From: an uncultured Eubacterium sp.
GTDB taxonomy: Bacteria > Bacillota > Clostridia > Lachnospirales > Lachnospiraceae
Length of the DNA stretch: 64,000 nucleotides
Direction of reading: 5' to 3'
Assembly: GCA_910584245.1 (NCBI GenBank)
Contig: CAJTZF010000014.1
Coordinates: 1 to 64,000, forward strand
The translations under genes and the position numbers were made by a program. Every line of letters starts with the position of its first letter. The stretch's first letter is position 1. This document shows, in pieces, positions 8,988 to 18,562 of this stretch. The notes under the pieces were generated by a model. The model was not told where the DNA came from. It worked only from the letters and a program-made list of their open reading frames with translations, and did no database searches.

Positions 8988-9578
8988 ATGGCATTAGTAC
9001 CTTATGTCATTGAGCAGACGAGCCGGGGTGGTGAGCGCTCATATGATATTTATTCAAGATTGCTCCGGGAACGGGTTATTTTTCTCGGGGATGAAGTAAA
9101 TGATGCGACAGCAAGTGTCGTGGTAGCACAGATGTTGTTTTTGGAGTCAGAGGATCCGACGAAAGATATCAATTTGTACATCAATAGCCCCGGCGGTTCG
9201 GTGACAGCCGGTATGGCGATTTATGATACGATGAATTATGTCAAGTGCGATGTATCTACGATTTGTATGGGACTTGCAGCGAGCATGGGGGCATTTTTGC
9301 TCTCCAGTGGCGCCAAGGGAAAGAGGTTCGCGCTGCCAAATTCAGAAATTATGATCCACCAGCCTTCCGGCGGTGCAAAAGGGCAGGCGACAGAAATTCA
9401 AATTGTGGCGGAGAATATTCTCAAGACAAAGAAAAAGCTGAATGAAATCTTGGCTGCCAATACGGGCCAGAGTGTGGAAAAGATTGCGGAGGATACGGAA
9501 CGGGATAATTTCATGACGGCCCAGGAGGCACATGACTACGGGCTTATTGATAAGATCATTGTCAATCATGAGGAATGA
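8988..9578 (+). CDS. clpP: ATP-dependent Clp protease proteolytic subunit
   Basis: ClpP forms the tetradecameric protease chamber used with ClpX. The catalytic triad is visible as Ser99 in AASMGAF, His124 in MIHQPSGG, and Asp173 in [12 protein letters not shown] chose ATG 8988 because the protein then begins [14 protein letters not shown], as ClpP proteins do, with TGAGG 6 bases upstream. An ATG at 8976 would add four residues. The 196-residue length is typical. clpX follows after 54 bases. Confidence 0.96.
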   Translation: MALVPYVIEQTSRGGERSYDIYSRLLRERVIFLGDEVNDATASVVVAQMLFLESEDPTKDINLYINSPGGSVTAGMAIYDTMNYVKCDVSTICMGLAASMGAFLLSSGAKGKRFALPNSEIMIHQPSGGAKGQATEIQIVAENILKTKKKLNEILAANTGQSVEKIAEDTERDNFMTAQEAHDYGLIDKIIVNHEE

Positions 9579-9632
9579 AGCTAAGGACTGTAGTTCTTTA
9601 TGCGCAAAAGGTGTGTACGAATGGAGGTAAAA

Positions 9633-10928
9633 ATGATAAGAAATAATGACAACCAGAACCAGCCGCCATGCCGCTGTTCGTTTTGCGGAAGAACCGATAA
9701 ACAGGTTCGAAGGCTGATTGCGGGACCTACCGGCGTCTACATTTGTGATGAGTGCACAGAGCTCTGTGAGGAACTTCTTGCGGAGGAGTACCAGCAGATG
9801 TATGAAGAGGGAGAAGAGATTGAGGAAGTTGAGATCAATTTGCTCAAGCCTAAGGAAATAAAGGAATTTCTTGATGAATATGTCATCGGGCAGGAGGAAG
9901 CTAAAAAGGCCCTTTCCGTAGCGGTTTATAACCACTATAAGCGCGTTATGTCTGAATGTGGGCTGGGCGTGGAGATACAAAAAAGTAATATTTTGCTTAT
10001 CGGGCCAACCGGGTCTGGAAAAACGTATCTCGCACAGACGCTTGCCAAGGTTCTCAATGTACCGTTTGCTATGGCGGACGCCACAACGCTTACCGAGGCT
10101 GGTTATGTCGGTGAGGATGTGGAAAATATTTTGCTCAAGATTATTCAGGCCGCAGATTATGATATCGCGCGGGCGGAGCATGGAATTATTTATATTGATG
10201 AGATAGACAAAATTACGAAGAAGTCAGAAAACGCCTCTATTACGAGAGATGTTTCGGGTGAGGGGGTACAGCAGGCGCTTCTTAAAATTCTTGAGGGGAC
10301 GGAAGCAAGCGTTCCGCCCCAGGGCGGGCGGAAACATCCGCAGCAAGAGTTTTACCATATAGATACTACCAATATTTTATTTATTTGCGGCGGTGCGTTT
10401 GACGGATTGGATAAAATTATCGGCTCCAGAATTGACAAAAAATCGATCGGCTTTAACGCGGAAGTTGGGACGAAAGCGGAGAGCAATATCGGAGAGCTGT
10501 TCCGCCAGGTATTGCCGCAGGATTTGACGAAATTTGGAATTATTCCGGAGCTTGTGGGACGTGTTCCCGTGACGGTGAGCCTGGATCTTCTGGATGAAGA
10601 CGCCCTCAAAGAGATTTTAGTGAAACCGAGGAACGCCATTACGAAGCAATACCAGAAACTGCTCGAACTGGATGGGATTTATCTTACGTTTGAGGACGAT
10701 GCCGTGCAGGAGATTGCCCGTCAGTCGATTGCGAGGAAAACGGGTGCGAGGGGGCTTCGCGCCATTATCGAAAATTGTATGATGGAGTACATGTTCGAGC
10801 TGCCGTCCAGGGATGATATCAGGGAGTGCCGCATTACGAAAGAAGTGGTAGAAGGAACAGGACAGCCAAAGTTTATCGGGGATAACAATCAGGTGATTAT
10901 TATTGAGAAAAATGAGGAAAGCGCCTGA
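9633..10928 (+). CDS. clpX: ATP-dependent Clp protease ATP-binding subunit ClpX
   Basis: ClpX unfolds tagged proteins and feeds them to ClpP. The N-terminal zinc-binding domain carries [11 protein letters not shown] and [10 protein letters not shown]. The AAA+ core has Walker [12 protein letters not shown] and Walker [11 protein letters not shown], followed by the IGF-type loop region that docks to ClpP. ATG 9633 is preceded by GGAGG at 9623-9627; two upstream in-frame ATGs (9600 and 9621) lack such a site. The 431 residues match the family. Confidence 0.96.
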   Translation: MIRNNDNQNQPPCRCSFCGRTDKQVRRLIAGPTGVYICDECTELCEELLAEEYQQMYEEGEEIEEVEINLLKPKEIKEFLDEYVIGQEEAKKALSVAVYNHYKRVMSECGLGVEIQKSNILLIGPTGSGKTYLAQTLAKVLNVPFAMADATTLTEAGYVGEDVENILLKIIQAADYDIARAEHGIIYIDEIDKITKKSENASITRDVSGEGVQQALLKILEGTEASVPPQGGRKHPQQEFYHIDTTNILFICGGAFDGLDKIIGSRIDKKSIGFNAEVGTKAESNIGELFRQVLPQDLTKFGIIPELVGRVPVTVSLDLLDEDALKEILVKPRNAITKQYQKLLELDGIYLTFEDDAVQEIARQSIARKTGARGLRAIIENCMMEYMFELPSRDDIRECRITKEVVEGTGQPKFIGDNNQVIIIEKNEESA

Positions 10929-10977
10929 TTATGCAAAAAAGAGAATAAGAATAATATGATGCCGGGTGTGAAGTATG

Positions 10978-11007
10978 TTGCATAAACGACTTTGGCTCTG
11001 GTATCAT
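10978..11007 (+). promoter_or_regulatory. candidate promoter for lon
   Basis: TTGCAT at 10978-10983 and TATCAT at 11002-11007 are separated by 18 bases. The site lies in the 150-base gap between clpX and lon and immediately upstream of an inverted repeat, so lon may be transcribed separately from clpX. Confidence 0.4.
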
Positions 11008-11016
11008 AATATATAA

Positions 11017-11048
11017 GTGTCTTGCCATGTTTCCTTGTGGCAGGACAC
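11017..11048 (+). promoter_or_regulatory. 11-bp inverted repeat in the lon leader
   Basis: GTGTCTTGCCA (11017-11027) pairs with TGGCAGGACAC (11038-11048) around a 10-base loop, with a single G-U pair. It starts about 10 bases after the predicted -10 box, so it could be a repressor operator or an RNA hairpin. It matches neither the CIRCE (HrcA) nor the CtsR heptad-repeat consensus. Confidence 0.5.
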
Positions 11049-11078
11049 TACTACAATTGGGAAGAGAGGGAAGCGGTC

Positions 11079-13385
11079 ATGGATGAACAGATGAAGACGT
11101 TGCCATTGATTGCCCTAAAAGGGATGTCAATTTTGCCAGGGATGCTGGTTCATCTGGATGTGAAACGTGATATAACGAAATCGGCGATAGAGGAAGCTAT
11201 GGCAAACGATAATATGGTATTTATCACGAGCCAGAAGGATGACAGAGTGGAGCTTCCTATATATTCGGATTTAAAGGCGGTCGGCATCACCGCTAGCGTG
11301 CGCCAGGTAATCAAGCTGGATCAGGACGTCGTACGTATTCTGGTTTCGACGCTGGAGCGGGGAACGATGGCCTCACTGCTGCAAAATGAGCCGTTTTTAA
11401 TGGGAGAAGTCGTCACAAAGGGTCAAAATGAAGGCGTGGACTCCTTGGCGGATATCGAAAAAGAGGCGATGTGCAGGGATATTAAGGAGTTATATATCCG
11501 ATATCTGGAGTTGAACCCAGGTGTGGGAAAAGGCGCCTATGACAAGATCCAAAGGGAGGAGAGCCTGGGTCCCCTTCTGGATTTAATTGCTATGCACATT
11601 CCGATGGACTTGGAAAAGCGCCAGGAGATTTTGGAGTGTTTCCATGTGCCCGATCGTTTTTATCTCGTTTCGGAATATCTGTCAGAGGAGATTGATATAC
11701 TTAGATTGAGGGAAGACTATCGGATTAAAGTAAAAACGGAAGTGGATAAAAACCAGAAGGAATATTTTCTTCGCGAGCAGATGAAAGTGATTAAGGAGGA
11801 ACTCGGTGAAGGCGGCTCGGATTACGAGGGTAAGTACCGGGAGAAGCTGGAGCAGCTCGTTTGTTCGGATGAGGTGAGGGAAAAAATCGAGGAGGAAATG
11901 AGACGTCTGGGGACGATGCCGTCGAGTTCGTCCGAGAGCGCTGTCGCCAGGGACTACATCGAGATGCTTTTGTCTCTTCCGTGGGATAAAATGAAGGCAT
12001 CCAGCCTCGATCTCGCCAATGCGCAGAAAATATTGGATGAGGACCACTATGGGTTGGAAAAGGTCAAGGAGCGTATTCTGGAATATCTTGCCGTGAGAAG
12101 TCTTACGGACAAGGGAGATGCGCCGATTATATGTCTCGTTGGGCCTCCGGGAACCGGAAAGACATCAATTGCGCGTTCAGTTGCCCGGGCGCTTGAAAAG
12201 GAATATGTGAGAATTTGTCTCGGCGGCGTCCGCGATGAGGCAGAAATCCGCGGACATCGGAGAACTTACATCGGCGCTATGCCAGGGCGGATTATTAATG
12301 GTATAAAAAAGGCAGGAGTGAAAAATCCCCTGATGCTTCTGGATGAGATTGATAAGGTGAGCAGTGATTACAAAGGGGATACGTCTTCGGCGCTTCTGGA
12401 AGTGCTCGATCCGGAACAGAACAAACACTTTGTCGACCACTACGTGGAATTGCCGGTAGATTTATCCCAGGTATTATTTCTCTGTACGGCAAATACGGTA
12501 GATACGATTCCCAGGCCGCTTCTCGACCGCATGGAAGTGATTGAGATTGCCGGTTATACGGAAAATGAGAAATTTCATATCGGAAAACAGTATTTGCTTC
12601 CGAAGCAGATTGAGAAGAACGGCTTGAAGAAGGCGCATCTTTCCGTCAATGACAAGGCGCTTATGGATATTATCAGTTATTATACGAGGGAAGCCGGCGT
12701 GCGTGAGCTGGAACGGCAGATCGGGAAAATATGCAGGAAGTGTGCCCGGAAAGTTGTCGAAGAGGAGACGGGGCGGGTCCGTGTTTCAGGAAAAAACGTA
12801 AAGGAGTTTCTTGGAAAACGGAAATTCTTAGAGAAAAAAGCAAATAAATCAGATGAGGTCGGCATTGTGCGCGGCCTTGCGTGGACGCAGGTAGGCGGGG
12901 ACACGCTTGAAATCGAAGTGAACATTATGCCGGGAGAGGGAAATCTTATATTGACCGGACAGCTGGGAGACGTCATGCAGGAATCCGCCCGCATCGCATT
13001 GAGCTATGTGCGGTCCGTTTCCAAAAAGGGAAATGACTATTTTAAGGAGCACGATATCCATGTTCATGTGCCGGAGGGCGCTGTTCCAAAGGATGGGCCG
13101 TCAGCCGGGGTTACGATGTCTACTGCGATCTATTCGGCGGTCGAGAAGCGGAAGGTGGACGCCAAAGTTGCCATGACTGGGGAGGTCACTCTCCGCGGAC
13201 GGGTTTTGGCGATCGGAGGACTGAAAGAAAAACTTCTTGCCGCCAGGCTTGCGGGAATACGGAAGGTTATCGTTCCAGAGGAAAATGAGCCGGACGTAGA
13301 GGAACTGGAAGATGAGATTACAGAAGGTATGGAAGTCGTATTTGCAAAGCACATGAAGCAGGTTTTGTCTGAGGCCCTGTGTTGA
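11079..13385 (+). CDS. lon: ATP-dependent protease La (Lon)
   Basis: Lon is a cytoplasmic AAA+ serine protease that removes damaged and regulatory proteins. The N-terminal substrate domain begins with LPLIALKGMSILPGM. The AAA+ module has Walker A GPPGTGKTSIA and Walker B LMLLDEIDKV. The C-terminal protease domain has the catalytic Ser in DGPSAGVTM and the catalytic Lys in GGLKEKLLAA. I prefer ATG 11079 because an AGAGAGGGAAG stretch lies just upstream. An earlier in-frame ATG at 11022 would begin inside the hairpin. The 768-residue length is normal. engB follows 16 bases later. Confidence 0.96.
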   Translation: MDEQMKTLPLIALKGMSILPGMLVHLDVKRDITKSAIEEAMANDNMVFITSQKDDRVELPIYSDLKAVGITASVRQVIKLDQDVVRILVSTLERGTMASLLQNEPFLMGEVVTKGQNEGVDSLADIEKEAMCRDIKELYIRYLELNPGVGKGAYDKIQREESLGPLLDLIAMHIPMDLEKRQEILECFHVPDRFYLVSEYLSEEIDILRLREDYRIKVKTEVDKNQKEYFLREQMKVIKEELGEGGSDYEGKYREKLEQLVCSDEVREKIEEEMRRLGTMPSSSSESAVARDYIEMLLSLPWDKMKASSLDLANAQKILDEDHYGLEKVKERILEYLAVRSLTDKGDAPIICLVGPPGTGKTSIARSVARALEKEYVRICLGGVRDEAEIRGHRRTYIGAMPGRIINGIKKAGVKNPLMLLDEIDKVSSDYKGDTSSALLEVLDPEQNKHFVDHYVELPVDLSQVLFLCTANTVDTIPRPLLDRMEVIEIAGYTENEKFHIGKQYLLPKQIEKNGLKKAHLSVNDKALMDIISYYTREAGVRELERQIGKICRKCARKVVEEETGRVRVSGKNVKEFLGKRKFLEKKANKSDEVGIVRGLAWTQVGGDTLEIEVNIMPGEGNLILTGQLGDVMQESARIALSYVRSVSKKGNDYFKEHDIHVHVPEGAVPKDGPSAGVTMSTAIYSAVEKRKVDAKVAMTGEVTLRGRVLAIGGLKEKLLAARLAGIRKVIVPEENEPDVEELEDEITEGMEVVFAKHMKQVLSEALC

Positions 13386-13401
13386 GAAAGGAATAAATTT
13401 C

Positions 13402-13998
13402 ATGGTGATTCAGTCGTTGGAGCTGGAGACGGTTTGTGGCATCACAAGCCAGCTTCCGCAGAATGACAAAATAGAGATGGCGTTTTGGGGCAGATCGAAT
13501 GTGGGAAAATCTTCGCTGATTAATACGCTGCTAAACCGCAAGGGACTTGCCCGGATTTCCTCCCAGCCGGGCAAGACGCAGACGATCAATTATTATAATA
13601 TCAATGACCGCTGTTATATGGTCGATTTACCGGGGTATGGATATGCGAAAGTATCCAGGGAGACGGCCGCAAAATGGATGAAGATGATTGAGAAATACCT
13701 GGATACGTCGCAGGCGCTCCGGGTTGTGTTTCTGTTGGTGGATATCCGGCATGAGCCGTCCGAAAAGGATGTCAGCATGTATCGGATGCTTGTGAGTAAG
13801 GGGTTCAATCCACTGATTATAGCGACGAAGGCGGATAAGGTCAGCCGTAATACCCGAAACAAGCATATTTCTGCCATTCAAAATAAACTTCGTCTCGTTG
13901 AAGGGACGCCTGTCCTTCCCTTTTCGGCACAGAGCAGGGAGGGAAAGGATGAGATTTGGGAGTATATTGATTATTTCGTAAAGGAAATGCAGTTATAG
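13402..13998 (+). CDS. engB: ribosome biogenesis GTP-binding protein EngB/YsxC
   Basis: EngB (YihA/YsxC) is an essential GTPase needed for assembly of the 50S ribosomal subunit. The G1 loop is GRSNVGKSSLIN, G3 is DLPGYGYAK, and G4 is ATKADKV. The 198-residue length matches the family. It lies 16 bases after lon, a linkage that is common in Firmicutes, and is probably co-transcribed with it. Confidence 0.95.
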   Translation: MVIQSLELETVCGITSQLPQNDKIEMAFWGRSNVGKSSLINTLLNRKGLARISSQPGKTQTINYYNINDRCYMVDLPGYGYAKVSRETAAKWMKMIEKYLDTSQALRVVFLLVDIRHEPSEKDVSMYRMLVSKGFNPLIIATKADKVSRNTRNKHISAIQNKLRLVEGTPVLPFSAQSREGKDEIWEYIDYFVKEMQL

Positions 13999-14023
13999 GT
14001 GTGAGTGGAGGCAGAGTATAGGT

Positions 14024-14941
14024 ATGAACCAGAAAACGAAAAGCACGATCGAAGATGTCGTGGAGCAGATTTCAGACAATTATAGTATGGAACCTCTATT
14101 TTCTACAAAAGCTGGAAAGAATATGCCGGAGCGGAAAATAATTATTGATGCCTTGAGGGAGTTGCGTCTTGTTATGTTTCCAGGGTATTTTGGGGAGCAG
14201 GATGCTACGAGGGGGCTGCCGAAATATTTTGTGGGAAGCCGGCTGCTGGCGATCTACAACATGTTATGCGAGCAGATCGCCTGTGCGTTTGCTTATCGGG
14301 AAGAGGAATATGATTTGCAGGCAAATTCGCTGGATGGTATGCCGGATGAGAGAAATAAAGAGAAGGCAGAGCACATATGCAGCGAATTTTTTCAACAGCT
14401 GCCGGCCATCCAGAAGCTTCTTCTGAAAGACGTACAGGCGGGGTATGATGGTGATCCCGCCGCCCAGAGCAAAGAGGAAATCATCTTTTCCTATCCCGGG
14501 TTATTCGCGATATTTGTTTACCGCATTGCGCATGAAATGTACATACGGAGCGTGCCGTTTATACCGCGTATTATGACAGAGTACGCCCACGCTAAGACCG
14601 GGATCGACATTAACTCCGGCGCCACGATCGGTGAGAGCTTTTTCATTGACCACGGTACGGGCATTGTTATTGGCGAGACGACGGTGATCGGTAATAATGT
14701 GAAGCTGTACCAGGGGGTAACGCTGGGCGGTTTGTCGACGAGGGGCGGGCAGAAGCTTTCCGGTGTAAAGAGGCATCCGACGATCGAGGATAATGTGACT
14801 ATTTATGCTGGCGCCACTATACTTGGGGGCGATACTGTAATTGGAAAAAATTCTGTGATCGGTGGTAACACGTTTATCATAGAATCCGTACCGGAAAATT
14901 CCAGGATAAGGTTTAAACCGCCGGAGCTTGATATCGAGTAA
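14024..14941 (+). CDS. cysE: serine O-acetyltransferase
   Basis: This enzyme transfers an acetyl group from acetyl-CoA to L-serine, the first step of cysteine synthesis. The N-terminal helical domain runs to about residue 165. A left-handed beta-helix of hexapeptide repeats follows, with GATIGESFFIDHGTGIVIGE carrying the catalytic His and then LYQGVTLGGLSTRGG. The 305 residues with a long N-terminal domain resemble the EpsC/SATase type found in Clostridia and Bacteroidetes rather than short CysE. No cysK is adjacent. Transcription ends at the strong hairpin at 14985-15052. Confidence 0.9.
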   Translation: MNQKTKSTIEDVVEQISDNYSMEPLFSTKAGKNMPERKIIIDALRELRLVMFPGYFGEQDATRGLPKYFVGSRLLAIYNMLCEQIACAFAYREEEYDLQANSLDGMPDERNKEKAEHICSEFFQQLPAIQKLLLKDVQAGYDGDPAAQSKEEIIFSYPGLFAIFVYRIAHEMYIRSVPFIPRIMTEYAHAKTGIDINSGATIGESFFIDHGTGIVIGETTVIGNNVKLYQGVTLGGLSTRGGQKLSGVKRHPTIEDNVTIYAGATILGGDTVIGKNSVIGGNTFIIESVPENSRIRFKPPELDIE

Positions 14942-14984
14942 TAGCGGTGGTTTTACGATTTGTGTTTTTAGTAGTTGATACACT

Positions 14985-15052
14985 AAAAAAGAAGAAGCTG
15001 CAAACCAACGGGAGGCTATTGCTTCGGGGAGGCTTGCAGTTTCTTCTTTTTT
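14985..15052. terminator. bidirectional terminator between convergent genes
   Basis: Nineteen bases at 14985-15003 (A6GAAGAAGCTGCAA) pair with 15034-15052 (TTGCAGTTTCTTCT6), with one G-U pair. The arms carry an A-run and a T-run, so it can terminate transcription from both sides. It serves cysE on the plus strand and the SGNH esterase gene on the minus strand. Confidence 0.85.
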
Positions 15053-15075
15053 ATTATTTTGTTCTATTCGTTCTG

Positions 15076-16704
15076 TTATTCAAACATGTTCAAATCAATG
15101 GCATTTGCCATCGCCTCATATCCGTCATAAGGATGAAGGCCATCTTCGTGAGTATACTCTTCCAAAATATTTTTTGGATTTTGCGGATCGGCAACGGCAC
15201 TCTCAAAATCGATAATACCGTCCAGATTCGAGTCCGTTGAACGCATCCAGTTATTGATCTTCGTTCTGACTTCCTCAGAGGCCTCCGAATAATAGTCGCT
15301 CGTTCCAAAAGGAAGGATCGGCGCGCCGTAAACTTTGATGCCGTTCTCATGGCAGAGTTGAATCATTTTTTGATATTCAGGAAGAAGCTGGTCATACTTA
15401 CTCGTATCTCTTAGAGAGTTCAAATCATTTACACCGAATAAGATGATGCAGTAAGCTACGCCGTCATGTTCCAAAAGATCCCGTTTAAATCTATCTTTGC
15501 CGGCGTCGGTAGGATAGCTGCCGAGAATGGAATTTGCGCCGATACCCTCGTTGATCAGTGAAATATGGGTCGTCGATTCATTTGCCTGGAGTCTTTTGGC
15601 AAAGTAGTCAATCCACCTTGTATAGCTGTCTGGTTTTTTGCCGAGATAGGTCGCATCGGTTCCATAACCATCGGTGATAGAATCCCCGAAGCATACGACC
15701 GCTTTACTCTTATCTGGTGACCATATGGAGGCGTCGGCCAGGAAAAACCAGCTTGTCGTCTTTTTAACAGAGGAAAACGCTTCTGCCGAAACCTGGTTGC
15801 CGGCAACCTGGTATGTAGTTGCGCGCGCCCCCCTGTGTCCCGTTATGTTTTGAGTAGGAGCTGCGCCGAAATAAGCGGATATGGCGACATTGTCAAGCGC
15901 GTTTACTGAAAAATCCACTTCATCGGTTACAATCACTTTGCCTTTCGGAATAGTAAATTGTTCGCTTCCGTTTACCTTCACAACTGCGTCAGTGGAGACG
16001 TCAATAGTAGAGGCGTCCGCCTGCACCTGTTTGGCAAGATGGAGCGACTGGATTTCTACATCGCTCTCGCCGTACTGATTGGAGAGCCTTAAACGAAGCT
16101 TTTGCCCGCCTGTCGTAACCCGGATAATTTGACGGACTGTCGTATCGGTCAACGGCATTTTTGGCATGGCATCTTTTGTTGTGTCGCATTTTTCTTCCGC
16201 TGTTCCCCACGTCGTTACCCATTTATATGAAATAGGAGCGGGACTTCCATCCGGTTCTGACGATGCCGGAGGGGCGGCAGAAGATGTCGAAGCGGGCGCT
16301 GTCGCAGCAGCAGTAGGTGATTCAACTGGCGCCGGAGAAGTGACCGCCGGTTTTGCTGCCTTTTTCTTAACGGTTATTTTACAGGAAAGGGTTTTCTTGA
16401 TTTTTCCTAATTTGTATTTTGCCGTTATCGTCGTCTTACCGGTTTTGATTCCTCTGATTTTCGCTGTCTTTTTCGTAGACTGCGTGATCTTTGCAATTTT
16501 CTTTGATTTTGATGTCCACGATACTTTCGCTTTTGGGGAAACGTTTTTTAATTTTAACTGAACCGTTTTCCCGGCCTGCACGGACACACGGTTTTTGCTT
16601 AATTTAGGTAATTTTGCGGCGGCGCTGTCCGATGCGGCTGTCATGGACGCGGCCATCGACATAATTACCAGAAACACCCCAAATCTCTGTTTCATTTTGT
16701 TCAT
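15076..16704 (-). CDS. secreted SGNH/GDSL hydrolase with N-terminal Big_2 domain
   Basis: A signal peptide covers roughly residues 1-30. A Lys-rich bacterial Ig-like (Big_2) domain follows, with LSKNRVSVQAGKTVQLKLK and VSWTSKSKKIAKI. A Pro/Ala/Ser-rich linker runs from about residue 118 to 157. The C-terminal catalytic part holds the SGNH blocks CFGDSITDGYG (nucleophilic Ser), GIGANSIL, FGVNDL, and EDGLHP (His/Asp). Enzymes of this type remove acyl groups from glycans or small esters; the substrate here is not evident. An esterase of plant glycans would fit the xylanolytic gene upstream, but that is inference. AAGGAGG precedes the start on the minus strand. Confidence 0.85.
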   Translation of the reverse strand: MNKMKQRFGVFLVIMSMAASMTAASDSAAAKLPKLSKNRVSVQAGKTVQLKLKNVSPKAKVSWTSKSKKIAKITQSTKKTAKIRGIKTGKTTITAKYKLGKIKKTLSCKITVKKKAAKPAVTSPAPVESPTAAATAPASTSSAAPPASSEPDGSPAPISYKWVTTWGTAEEKCDTTKDAMPKMPLTDTTVRQIIRVTTGGQKLRLRLSNQYGESDVEIQSLHLAKQVQADASTIDVSTDAVVKVNGSEQFTIPKGKVIVTDEVDFSVNALDNVAISAYFGAAPTQNITGHRGARATTYQVAGNQVSAEAFSSVKKTTSWFFLADASIWSPDKSKAVVCFGDSITDGYGTDATYLGKKPDSYTRWIDYFAKRLQANESTTHISLINEGIGANSILGSYPTDAGKDRFKRDLLEHDGVAYCIILFGVNDLNSLRDTSKYDQLLPEYQKMIQLCHENGIKVYGAPILPFGTSDYYSEASEEVRTKINNWMRSTDSNLDGIIDFESAVADPQNPKNILEEYTHEDGLHPYDGYEAMANAIDLNMFE

Positions 16705-16871
16705 TTGTCTTCCTCCTTAATATGCCATATGAAAAATTAGGTATATTGTACCACTTTTCACCTTTTTAAACACAACTTTTTGTGAAAATTGCGCATAGAA
16801 ATAAAAGCGACCATATACATTTATACATATTATACAACAAACGCATATAAATTGAAAGACTTTTTGTACAA

Positions 16872-17477
16872 TTATTTCAAAGAATAAATCACACTTCCAC
16901 TTTGTGTGCTAAATTTTAGTTTCAGTTTTTTCTTGGCCTTACCGACTTTTTTTGGCACATCAAAGACGAGAATCCCTTTTTTCGTCGTAAGGGGCTGGAT
17001 TTTTTCTGTAGTAATGTCTTTGTCATAGGAGAGCAGTTCCGTTGGGGAATACTCATACTCATCTTCATAAAATAGAGTGGCGCTGACCATTTTATCCTTA
17101 TAACCGACGCGGGGAAGGAATTCCTCCATCTTTTTTCCGGTATTCCGGACGGACAGGGATATTACGATAAAGGTATTGCCCTTACTTGGCTCATAGTAGC
17201 GGTAGTTATCATTTTTTATTTTGTTTTTTACGGCGGCAGATTTGGCGCATATTTTCCAATCGCCGATAGTTGCTTTTTTTCCGAGAGAAATTTCTGTCTC
17301 CTCAGCTGTTGGTGAGTTCTCGGGAGCTGGTGCGGCAGATTCGCTTGAAGACGCCGCTGGTTCTGTGGAAACAGGTGCCTTTGTTTCTTCAGATACGAGG
17401 TCTGAAAGCGGGTTGGAAGCGCAGCCAGTCATAGCAAGAGCTGTGCATGTGGCTAGTAGTAAAGCAATTTTTTTCAT
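16872..17477 (-). CDS. lipoprotein with DUF4352-like immunoglobulin domain
   Basis: The N-terminus is a lipoprotein signal with lipobox LAMTGC and the acylated Cys at residue 19. A Ser/Ala/Pro/Glu-rich linker covers about residues 25-65. The remaining part (IGDWKI, then NTFIVISLSVRNTGKKMEE) follows the DUF4352 pattern found in many Firmicutes surface lipoproteins with an Ig-like beta fold. The biochemical role is unknown. AAGGAGGATCACGAA precedes the ATG. It lies downstream of tRNA-Pro and its terminator on the same strand. Confidence 0.75.
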   Translation of the reverse strand: MKKIALLLATCTALAMTGCASNPLSDLVSEETKAPVSTEPAASSSESAAPAPENSPTAEETEISLGKKATIGDWKICAKSAAVKNKIKNDNYRYYEPSKGNTFIVISLSVRNTGKKMEEFLPRVGYKDKMVSATLFYEDEYEYSPTELLSYDKDITTEKIQPLTTKKGILVFDVPKKVGKAKKKLKLKFSTQSGSVIYSLK

Positions 17478-17526
17478 TTCGTGATCCTCCTTAAGTTCCT
17501 ATTTTTTCATAAATATCAAATTATGT

Positions 17527-17565
17527 AAAAAGCGACAGAATATAATACGTATTCTATCGCTTTTA
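17527..17565 (-). terminator. intrinsic terminator of tRNA-Pro
   Basis: Fourteen-base arms 17528-17541 and 17551-17564 pair with a single G-U pair around a 9-base loop. On the minus strand the second arm ends CGCTTTTT, the usual U-run. It starts just 5 bases after the tRNA end. Confidence 0.8.
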
Positions 17566-17569
17566 CAAG

Positions 17570-17644
17570 TCGGGGTAACAGGATTCGAACCTGCGGCCTC
17601 ATCGTCCCGAACGATGCGCTCTAGCCAAACTGAGCCATACCCCG
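17570..17644 (-). tRNA. tRNA-Pro (anticodon CGG)
   Basis: Read on the minus strand, the gene begins CGGGGTATGGCTCAG. The anticodon stem CATCG/CGATG encloses the loop TTCGGGA, giving anticodon CGG for proline. The T arm contains GGTTCGAATCC and the acceptor end is TACCCCG plus discriminator A. The 3' CCA is not encoded. The cloverleaf stems all pair. Confidence 0.97.
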
Positions 17645-17673
17645 TTGCGTTTTAAATTTTTCCTACCTTTTAT

Positions 17674-17702
17674 AATATATATGAAATGTCCTTTTTTGTC
17701 AA
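17674..17702 (-). promoter_or_regulatory. strong promoter of tRNA-Pro
   Basis: On the minus strand TTGACA (17702-17697) is a perfect -35 box. TATATT (17679-17674) follows after exactly 17 bases. The tRNA begins 30 bases after the -10 box. Confidence 0.75.
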
Positions 17703-17785
17703 TTGTTTTTTTAAAAAATTCAATTTTATCATATTTATTGTATTTTTTTACTTGTGTTATTATTTAGTTTGTTGTAATATAAATA

Positions 17786-18532
17786 ATGAAAGCGCTCCAA
17801 AAAGCATTCGGGACTGCCATATTGGCAGTTTCCGCGTGCTTTTGTTCAAAAGTCATAGTGATTGACAGGGAGAAGAAAGGGTTTCATGCATCAATGTCAC
17901 AAATTATAGACGTTTACACGTTTCAAAAAGGGTTTTCTTCCCAGACATTGGACGGTGAAATGATACAGCGGATCTGGGGGAAGTCTTACCGGCCGGGGGC
18001 CCCTGTTACCTTGGAGGAGCTGCGCTATTTGCGGATCTGCCATGTGGATTTTGAGGGAAACACCCGGGAAGGCGAGATGATTGTCCATGAAAAGATCGCC
18101 CATAATACGCTGAAAATATTTTATCATTTATATGAGATGAAATATCCGGTTGAAAAGATGAAGCTGATTGATGAGTACGGGGGCGATGACGAGAAATCTA
18201 TGGCGGACAACAATACGTCCGCATTTAATTACCGCAATATCGCCAATACAAATCAAATGTCTAATCACAGTCGCGGACTCGCGATCGACATCAATCCAAG
18301 AATTAACCCTTATATTACACCGCATGGTATCGCACCGGCGAACAGCGGGGACTATGTGGAGAGAGATGCGGCAAAGTGCCGCGGCAGATACAGAGATTTT
18401 ATGATTCACAGAGGTGATGAAATTTATACCTTATTTCGTAAATATGGATTTTCGTGGGGCGGGGAGTGGGAGCACGCGAAAGACTACCAGCATTTTGAGG
18501 CGGTCCAAACGGAATCCGGTTGGCGGCAGTGA
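17786..18532 (+). CDS. M15-family D-alanyl-D-alanine carboxypeptidase/endopeptidase
   Basis: The C-terminal half carries the zinc-site pattern of the M15 (VanY/Ply-like) peptidases: SNHSRGLAIDIN gives His and Asp ligands, and WEHAKDYQHFE gives the last His. These enzymes trim D-Ala-containing peptides of the cell wall. The N-terminus has a charged and then hydrophobic stretch with a possible lipobox VSAC at residues 17-20, suggesting export or lipid anchoring. The start at 17786 has no visible ribosome binding site. An ATG at 17894 has a purine-rich stretch upstream, but using it would remove the export signal. Confidence 0.75.
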   Translation: MKALQKAFGTAILAVSACFCSKVIVIDREKKGFHASMSQIIDVYTFQKGFSSQTLDGEMIQRIWGKSYRPGAPVTLEELRYLRICHVDFEGNTREGEMIVHEKIAHNTLKIFYHLYEMKYPVEKMKLIDEYGGDDEKSMADNNTSAFNYRNIANTNQMSNHSRGLAIDINPRINPYITPHGIAPANSGDYVERDAAKCRGRYRDFMIHRGDEIYTLFRKYGFSWGGEWEHAKDYQHFEAVQTESGWRQ

Positions 18533-18562
18533 GCTTGAAATGATAGAAAGAAGGTTTTTGAA

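Noticed and set aside
11017..11048. CIRCE or CtsR operator before lon
   Set aside because: The arms match neither TTAGCACTC/GAGTGCTAA nor the GGTCAAA repeats.
17570..17644. tRNA-Pro as the integration site of the AT-rich islands
   Set aside because: The islands begin about 4.5 and 10.5 kb away, no copy of the tRNA 3' end is seen beside them, and no integrase gene is present.
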